Under the pieces are notes generated by a model. It was not told the DNA's origin. It saw only the letters and a program-made list of their open reading frames with translations, and did no database searches. Shown in pieces: positions 4,476 to 8,484 of a stretch of DNA of 8,484 nucleotides. The stretch is from Comamonadaceae bacterium (lineage in GTDB: Bacteria > Pseudomonadota > Gammaproteobacteria > Burkholderiales > Burkholderiaceae_C), in NCBI GenBank assembly GCA_947478935.1, contig CANJXV010000100.1, positions 1-8,484 on the forward strand. The letters are read 5' to 3'. The position numbers were made by a program, and so were the translations under genes. Position 1 is the first letter of the stretch; every line of letters starts with the position of its first letter.

Positions 4476-7082
4476 TCAAATCTGCTGGGGACCCAGGGCA
4501 AAGCGCGCCGCTTTGGCGATGCTGGCCGCATCCACCTGGAAGAAGGCGCGCAATTCGCTGCGGGTATCGCTGCGCCCGAAACCATCGGTGCCCAGCGTCA
4601 GGTAGCGGCGGCCTTCGGGCATGAAGGCGCGGATGCTTTCCGGTAAGGCGCGCACATAGTCGCTGGCGGCGATAACCGGGCCGCTTGTAGCGGCCAATTG
4701 TGCTGTCACAAAAGCCGTCGGGCTACCGGTACCGGCCATGGCCTCCTGCTCGCAGCGCTGGCCGTCGCGGGCGAGCTCACTCCAGCTGGTAACGCTAAAA
4801 ACCTCGGCGCCGATGCCTTGCGCGGCTAGGAGGCGCGCCGCTGCGATGACCTCAGGCAGTATGGCCCCGGACCCCATCAGCGTGACCCGGGGTGCTTCGG
4901 GCGGCAGGCCCGCATCCGCTGCGGCAAAGCGGTAACAGCCCTTCAAAAGCGCGGCCTCCACACCGGCGGGCAGGTCAGGTTGTGCGTAGTTCTCGTTCAT
5001 CAGTGTGACGTAATAGAAAACATCCTGCTGCTCGATCAGCATTTCACGCACGCCCTGGTCGACGATGACCGCCATCTCGCCCGCGAATGCCGGGTCGTAG
5101 GCTTTGCAGTTCGGGATCGTGGCCGCCACCAGATGGCTGCTGCCGTCCTGGTGCTGCAGGCCTTCGCCGCCCAGCGTGGTACGGCCCGATGTCGCGCCTA
5201 GCAGAAAGCCCCTGGCGCGCTGGTCGGCGGCGGCCCAGATGGCGTCGCCCACGCGCTGGAAGCCGAACATCGAGTAATAAATATAAAAAGGCAGCATCGC
5301 CAAACTATGCACGCTATAGCTAGTAGCCGCAGCCGTCCAGCTGGCGATCGCGCCGGCTTCGCTGATGCCTTCTTCCAGAATTTGCCCGTCCATGGCTTCG
5401 CGGTAGCTCAGAACCGAGCCGATGTCTTCCGGCTCGTATTGCTGGCCCACGCTGGAGTAAATGCCAACCTGCTTGAACAGATTGGCCATACCGAAGGTGC
5501 GCGCCTCATCCGCCACGATGGGCACGACCCGTGGCCCCAGCACCGGGTCTTTGAGCAATTGCCCCAGAATTCGGACAAAGGCCATGGTGGTCGACATCTC
5601 TTTGCCGTCGGCCTTCAGCGCAAAGCCGGCGTAAGTCTGCAGTGCGGGCACGGCAACCGGCGCGCAGGCGGTGTAGCGGCGCGGCAGGTAGCCGCCCAGT
5701 GCCTCGCGCCTGGCGTGCAGGTATTGCATTTCCGCGCTGTCATCGGCGGGTTTCAAAAAGTCCAGCTTGGTGGCCTGCTGGTCGCTCAAGGGCAGGTCAA
5801 AGCGGTTGCGAAAGGCGAGCAGGGCGGCCTCGTCCAGCTTTTTCTGGCTGTGCGTGGTCATCTTGCCCTGACCGGCCTGGCCCATCCCATAGCCTTTTTT
5901 GGTGTGCGCCAGGATAACGGTGGGTTGGCCGCTGTGGCTGGCCGCCGCCGCGTAGGCGGCGTGGATCTTCACCAGGTCATGGCCGCCGCGTTTAAGGCGG
6001 TCAATTTGCGCATCCGTCAATCCCTGCGCCAGGGACGCGAGTTCGGGGTTTTGGCCGAAGAAATTCTCGCGGTTGAAGCGCCCGTCTTTGGCGGCAAAGG
6101 TTTGCATCTGGCCGTCCACCGTGTTTGCAAACGCCCGTACCAGCGCGCCGCTGGTGTCGCGGGCAAAGAGGCCGTCCCAGTCGCTGCCCCAGATCAGTTT
6201 GATGACGTTCCAGCCGGCCCCGCGAAACAGCTTTTCCAGCTCGTCAATGATGCGGCCGTTGCCCCGCACCGGCCCGTCCAGGCGTTGCAGGTTGCAGTTG
6301 ATAACCCACACCAGGTTATCCAGGCCTTCGCGCGCGGCCAGGGTGAGGGCGCTCATGCTTTCGGGCTCGTCCATCTCGCCGTCACCGAATACGCCCCAGA
6401 CTTTGCGGCTGGCGCAGTCCAGCAGGGTGCGGTGCGTGAGGTAGCGCATAAAGCGGGCGTGGTAAATCGAGCTGATGGGGCCCAGACCCATGGAGCCGGT
6501 GGGGAATTGCCAGAAGTCGGGCATCAGCCACGGGTGCGGGTAGCTGGAGAGGCCGCGCGCGCCCGCGCGGGGTGCTTTGAGCTCCTGGCGGTAGAGCGCC
6601 AGGTCCTGTGCGCTCAGATGGCCTTCCAAAAACGCCCGCGCATACACCCCGGGCGCGCTGTGCGGCTGAAAGAAGACCAAGTCACCGAGTTGCCCATCCG
6701 TGCGACCCCGGAAAAAATGGTTGAAGCCGACCTCGAACAAATCTGCCGCGCTGGCATAGCTGGCGATGTGACCGCCCAATTCACCATAGGCCGAGTTCGC
6801 GCGCGCCACCATGGCCAGCGCATTCCAGCGCATCAGCGAGGCGAGTTTTTCCTCAATGGCCAGATCGCCGGGAAAGGACTGCTGCTCGTACACCGGAACG
6901 GTGTTGACATAGGGCGTGACCAGTTCGGGTGACCAGTCGATCTGCGTTTGGTGCGCCAGTGCCACCAGTTGGTCCAGTAAAAAGCGCGCCCGCGCCGGGC
7001 CGTGCACGCTGACGATGTCGGCAAAGGCATCTCGCCATTCGGCAGTTTCGGTGGGGTCGGCGTCCGCGATTCGTTGCAGCAT
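4476..7082 (-). CDS. Homodimeric 2-oxoacid (pyruvate/2-oxobutyrate) dehydrogenase E1, AceE/MdeB-like
   Basis: This 868-residue thiamine-diphosphate enzyme is close in length to E. coli AceE (887). It decarboxylates a 2-oxoacid and passes the acyl group to a lipoyl E2. The ThDP/Mg motif starts at GDGEMDEP (233-240) and ends with the INCNLQ asparagines (about 262-264). The active-site histidines of AceE are kept, in ELGGHIAS (H105) and FFQPHSAPG (H141). The central domain has the ILAHTKKGYGMG and TTHSQKK elements, the latter with the loop histidine. The rest spans the pyrimidine-binding and C-terminal transketolase domains with no frameshift or gap. The ATG at 7082 gives an N-terminus that lines up with AceE, although no strong Shine-Dalgarno is visible. 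There is no aceF or lpd beside it; instead it is divergent from an Lrp-type gene, as for P. putida mdeB. A specialised role in 2-oxobutyrate or amino-acid breakdown is therefore inferred. Confidence 0.92.
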   Translation of the reverse strand: MLQRIADADPTETAEWRDAFADIVSVHGPARARFLLDQLVALAHQTQIDWSPELVTPYVNTVPVYEQQSFPGDLAIEEKLASLMRWNALAMVARANSAYGELGGHIASYASAADLFEVGFNHFFRGRTDGQLGDLVFFQPHSAPGVYARAFLEGHLSAQDLALYRQELKAPRAGARGLSSYPHPWLMPDFWQFPTGSMGLGPISSIYHARFMRYLTHRTLLDCASRKVWGVFGDGEMDEPESMSALTLAAREGLDNLVWVINCNLQRLDGPVRGNGRIIDELEKLFRGAGWNVIKLIWGSDWDGLFARDTSGALVRAFANTVDGQMQTFAAKDGRFNRENFFGQNPELASLAQGLTDAQIDRLKRGGHDLVKIHAAYAAAASHSGQPTVILAHTKKGYGMGQAGQGKMTTHSQKKLDEAALLAFRNRFDLPLSDQQATKLDFLKPADDSAEMQYLHARREALGGYLPRRYTACAPVAVPALQTYAGFALKADGKEMSTTMAFVRILGQLLKDPVLGPRVVPIVADEARTFGMANLFKQVGIYSSVGQQYEPEDIGSVLSYREAMDGQILEEGISEAGAIASWTAAATSYSVHSLAMLPFYIYYSMFGFQRVGDAIWAAADQRARGFLLGATSGRTTLGGEGLQHQDGSSHLVAATIPNCKAYDPAFAGEMAVIVDQGVREMLIEQQDVFYYVTLMNENYAQPDLPAGVEAALLKGCYRFAAADAGLPPEAPRVTLMGSGAILPEVIAAARLLAAQGIGAEVFSVTSWSELARDGQRCEQEAMAGTGSPTAFVTAQLAATSGPVIAASDYVRALPESIRAFMPEGRRYLTLGTDGFGRSDTRSELRAFFQVDAASIAKAARFALGPQQI

Positions 7083-7213
7083 GGGAGGCGGAAGGTGTGG
7101 TTGGATCAGGCCTCAATATAGGCAGACAGGCCCGGCATGTGCTGTTTTTTTGTGACACCAAAAGGCTTGGTAGGAGCATAAAATTACCGTAAATTCGTAA
7201 ATGGAAGGTTTTT
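7083..7213. promoter_or_regulatory. Divergent promoter region between E1 and lrp-like genes
   Basis: This 131-bp gap must carry both divergent promoters and is the expected site of Lrp-type regulation. Seen in it: a dyad ACCAA-AAGGC-TTGGT (7157-7171); an AT-rich stretch at 7178-7202 with a direct repeat of CGTAAAT (7188-7194 and 7196-7202); and GGAAGG (7203-7208), a ribosome binding site five bases before the lrp-like ATG. A weak promoter for the regulator could be TTGGTA (7167-7172) with TAAATT (7190-7195), 17-base spacing. That pairing is a guess. Confidence 0.5.
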
Positions 7214-7702
7214 ATGCTTTTGGACAGCTTGGATTACAAAATATTGGCGCAACTCCAGGAAGACAGTTCTCTGACCAATGTGGAGCTGGCCCGGCGCGTG
7301 CATTTATCGCCCTCGCCCTGCCTGAACCGGGTCAAGGCGCTGGAGGCGGGCGGTGTGATCCAGCGCTACGTGGCGCTAACCCAGCCGCAGGCGCTGGGCC
7401 TCGGGCTGAACGTGTTTATTTCCATCAGCCTGAAGGAGCAGTCCAAAGCCGCGCTGGCCGAGTTTGAGCGCCGTATTGCCGAGCACGACGAGGTGATGGA
7501 GTGCTACCTGATGACGGGTGACTCCGACTACCTGATCCGGGTGGCGATCGCCGACATGGGCGCGCTGGAGAAGTTTATTTTGGAGCAGCTTACACCCATA
7601 CCCGGTGTCGAAAAAATCCGCAGCAGCTTTGCCCTCAAACAGGTGCGCTACAAGACGGCGCTGCCGCTGGGCAAAGGTAGTGCGGCGTCCCAGCCGCCAT
7701 GA
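7214..7702 (+). CDS. Lrp/AsnC family transcriptional regulator (MdeR/Lrp-like)
   Basis: This 162-residue DNA-binding regulator is usual in length for the family. The N-terminal winged helix-turn-helix covers about residues 5-52, with LTNVELARRVHLSPSPCLNR as the HTH core, closely following E. coli Lrp (ISNVELSKRVGLSPTPCLER). The C-terminal RAM (effector-binding and oligomerisation) domain covers about 64-140, with the conserved GDSDYL turn near 102-107. The ATG at 7214 has GGAAGG five bases upstream. The gene is divergent from the AceE/MdeB-like E1 gene, so it probably controls that gene in response to an amino acid or 2-oxoacid. Methionine- or branched-chain-related effectors are plausible from the mde parallel but unproven. 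Its TGA (7700-7702) abuts the stop codon of a minus-strand gene remnant at 7703. Confidence 0.93.
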   Translation: MLLDSLDYKILAQLQEDSSLTNVELARRVHLSPSPCLNRVKALEAGGVIQRYVALTQPQALGLGLNVFISISLKEQSKAALAEFERRIAEHDEVMECYLMTGDSDYLIRVAIADMGALEKFILEQLTPIPGVEKIRSSFALKQVRYKTALPLGKGSAASQPP

Positions 7703-7845
7703 CTACGGCGGCTGGTCGATGCCGGCCGGGGCGATATGGGCTGCCAACCAACGCGCCAGGTGGACAGCTTTGCGCTGGGCGCGGTCCTGGATTTGGTGCC
7801 GGCAACTGTTGCTATCGGCCAGCACCCATGCATCGGGCTGCTGGC
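7703..7845 (-). pseudogene. C-terminal remnant of a Fe-S/FAD-linked oxidoreductase (YdiJ/D-lactate dehydrogenase-like)
   Basis: Read on the minus strand from about 7845 to a TAG at 7705-7703, the frame gives about 46 residues: QQPDAWVLADSNSCRHQI, then a stretch containing AVHLARWLAAHI, then stop. The ADxxSCRxQI....R..H.A..L pattern resembles the extreme C-terminus of FAD-binding oxidoreductases carrying a C-terminal Fe-S (CCG) domain, such as YdiJ-type 2-hydroxyacid dehydrogenases. The upstream 900 or more residues are missing, replaced by a cyclase fragment on the other strand from about 7846. The natural stop is kept and sits immediately next to the lrp-like stop, so a complete convergent gene probably once stood here. 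The family is recalled from pattern only and could be wrong in detail. Confidence 0.5.
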
Positions 7846-8028
7846 CGCTTGCCCATTCCGCGTTCTGACCATGCGGACGTGGCCGCCGATATGGCTCTCG
7901 GGATGTTTGACGATTTGGCGGATTTCAACAGGGAGCAACAAATGCAATTTGAGATCCGCATTGGCCTGAATTCCGGCCCGTTAGTAGCAGGTATTATTAG
8001 TTTTGCTAAGTTTTCTTATGATTTGTGG
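7846..8028 (+). pseudogene. Internal fragment of a class III adenylate/guanylate cyclase domain
   Basis: Sixty-one codons in one plus-strand frame read RLPIPRSDHADVAADMAL, then an FDDLADFN segment, FEIRIGLNSGPLVAGII and KFSYDLW. This matches the stretch of class III cyclase catalytic domains between the second metal-binding segment and the purine-binding DxxN motif (typically LP.PR.DHA, IRIGI.SGPVVAGVIG, KF.YDLWGD). The metal-binding aspartates, everything N-terminal, and the DTVN...R segment after YDLW are absent, so it cannot be active. The 3' edge is sharp: the cyclase match ends at the Trp codon (8026-8028) and a nitrilase frame starts at 8027. The spurious open frame around it, starting at 7699, should not be annotated as a gene. 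Confidence 0.75.
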
Positions 8029-8248
8029 TGCGTGCATCGTCGATCCATTTGGGAACTTACTTGCGGGGCCGCTTTGGGATCAAGGGGGGGTTGTCACTGC
8101 AGAAATTGATCTTAGTCAAATTCCAAAGGCGCAGTACGATTTTGACCCGGTAGGGCATTACAGTAGGCCAGATTTTTTTTCTCTAATGGTTGACAAGTCC
8201 GAAAAATTGTCAGTACGCTGCGATCATGGGAGTTGTAACAGGCCATGA
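8027..8248 (+). pseudogene. C-terminal remnant of a nitrilase / cyanide-hydratase-type enzyme
   Basis: A frame of 73 codons ending in TGA at 8246-8248 begins GACIVDPFGNLLAGPLWD and continues with AEIDLSQIP, YDFDPVGHYSRPDFFSLMVD. This is the conserved C-terminal part of branch-1 nitrilases (.CIVDP.G..LAGPL, then DFD.VGHY.RPD.F.L.VD). Nitrilases convert organic nitriles to acids and ammonia; cyanide hydratases convert HCN to formamide. The catalytic Glu, Lys and Cys lie upstream in the family and are missing, as are the first 250 or so residues, so the fragment is inactive. The C-terminal tail is complete. Its local composition is AT-richer than the block to its left and continues into the next gene, suggesting these two came together. 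Confidence 0.8.
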
Positions 8249-8268
8249 ATTCATCACAAGATTAAGCA

Positions 8269-8484
8269 ATGGGAAAGCCACCGATTAACTCGCATGAAGA
8301 TGAGGATGATTGGCGTCCCAAAAATGTCATGGAACCAAGTACGACTTTTCGTCACAGGGTTCCGATCAACAATCTGAATACAAAAATTACGCCAAATTCG
8401 GATGTCTTTGTACTCGCGCATTTTGGCATTCCACGTATCGCATTGAATGACTGGCGCCTTCATTTTTCTGGAATGTTTGATTGC
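8269..8484 (+). CDS. N-terminus of a sulfite-oxidase-like molybdopterin oxidoreductase (partial)
   Basis: An open frame of 72 codons runs from an ATG at 8269 to the end of the window without a stop. An in-frame TAA at 8263-8265 makes this ATG the earliest possible start; no strong Shine-Dalgarno precedes it. The segment TPNSDVFVLAHFGIPRIALN followed by DWRLHFSG resembles the entry to the oxidoreductase molybdopterin-binding domain of sulfite-oxidase/SoxC/YedY-related enzymes (TP...FFVR.H...P.ID...WRL...G). There is no obvious twin-arginine signal in the visible part. It starts 20 bases after the nitrilase remnant. Whether the gene is complete and functional lies outside the window. Confidence 0.6.
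   Translation, partial: MGKPPINSHEDEDDWRPKNVMEPSTTFRHRVPINNLNTKITPNSDVFVLAHFGIPRIALNDWRLHFSGMFDC

Noticed and set aside
5307..6932. 541-codon open frame on the plus strand inside the E1 gene
   Set aside because: It lies antisense to a full-length, motif-complete AceE-type gene in GC-rich DNA, where long antisense frames are common. The translation has no recognisable domain.
7648..7947. 99-codon minus-strand frame
   Set aside because: It is in a different frame from the recognisable oxidoreductase tail, and crosses the lrp-like gene end and the cyclase fragment.
7699..8109. 136-codon plus-strand frame starting at the lrp-like stop (ATGA overlap)
   Set aside because: It joins antisense sequence of the oxidoreductase remnant, the cyclase fragment and an out-of-frame reading of the nitrilase. 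Only the middle is meaningful, so it is annotated as a pseudogene fragment instead.
8254..8463. 69-codon minus-strand frame at the right edge
   Set aside because: The opposite strand carries a 72-codon frame with sulfite-oxidase-like motifs running off the window; the minus frame has no recognisable features.

Overview
The window looks like an accessory or recombined part of a proteobacterial chromosome. A betaproteobacterium of the Burkholderiales (Comamonadaceae-like) is my best guess. That guess rests on the style of the proteins and on the GC-rich 2-oxoacid dehydrogenase/Lrp pair; there is no rRNA or other taxonomic marker. Base composition changes by eye along the window: an AT-rich left edge, a moderate-GC transporter operon, a GC-rich central block (about 4476-7850) and an AT-richer right end (from about 7980). 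This suggests segments of different origin.

Layout. (1) 1-254: no convincing gene, but an AT-rich stretch with a near-perfect dyad and a direct repeat. (2) 255-3893, minus strand: a compact four-gene operon read right to left. It encodes a periplasmic NitT/TauT-type substrate-binding protein, an ATPase, a permease and an acetamidase/formamidase-family hydrolase. Together they most likely import an amide-like (or nitrogenous) small molecule and hydrolyse it to ammonia plus a carboxylate. A 14-bp perfect hairpin lies between the binding-protein and ATPase genes, where it could stabilise the upstream message. (3) 3894-4475: a 582-bp non-coding region with three hairpin-forming inverted repeats close to the operon start, two GGTTCA-containing dyads resembling operators, and a three-unit 7-bp tandem repeat. 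(4) 4476-7082, minus: a full-length homodimeric AceE-type 2-oxoacid dehydrogenase E1. It is divergent from (5) 7214-7702, plus: an Lrp/AsnC regulator. This pair, without aceF/lpd beside it, resembles the mdeB-mdeR arrangement of Pseudomonas putida (2-oxobutyrate metabolism) without mdeA.

(6) 7703-8248 is a gene graveyard. Three unrelated gene fragments are joined end to end with almost no spacer: the C-terminal end of an apparent Fe-S/FAD oxidoreductase (minus), an internal slice of a class III nucleotide cyclase (plus), and the C-terminal end of a nitrilase (plus). The cyclase/nitrilase junction can be placed almost to the base at about 8027-8030. (7) From 8269 to the window edge a new open frame begins that looks like the N-terminus of a sulfite-oxidase-like molybdopterin oxidoreductase; it is cut by the end of the window.

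The main points worth following up are the coupled amide importer/amidase operon with its structured leader, and the multi-gene mosaic at 7703-8248. I did not find a CRISPR array, tRNA, rRNA, complete mobile element or a clearly new multi-gene defence-type system.
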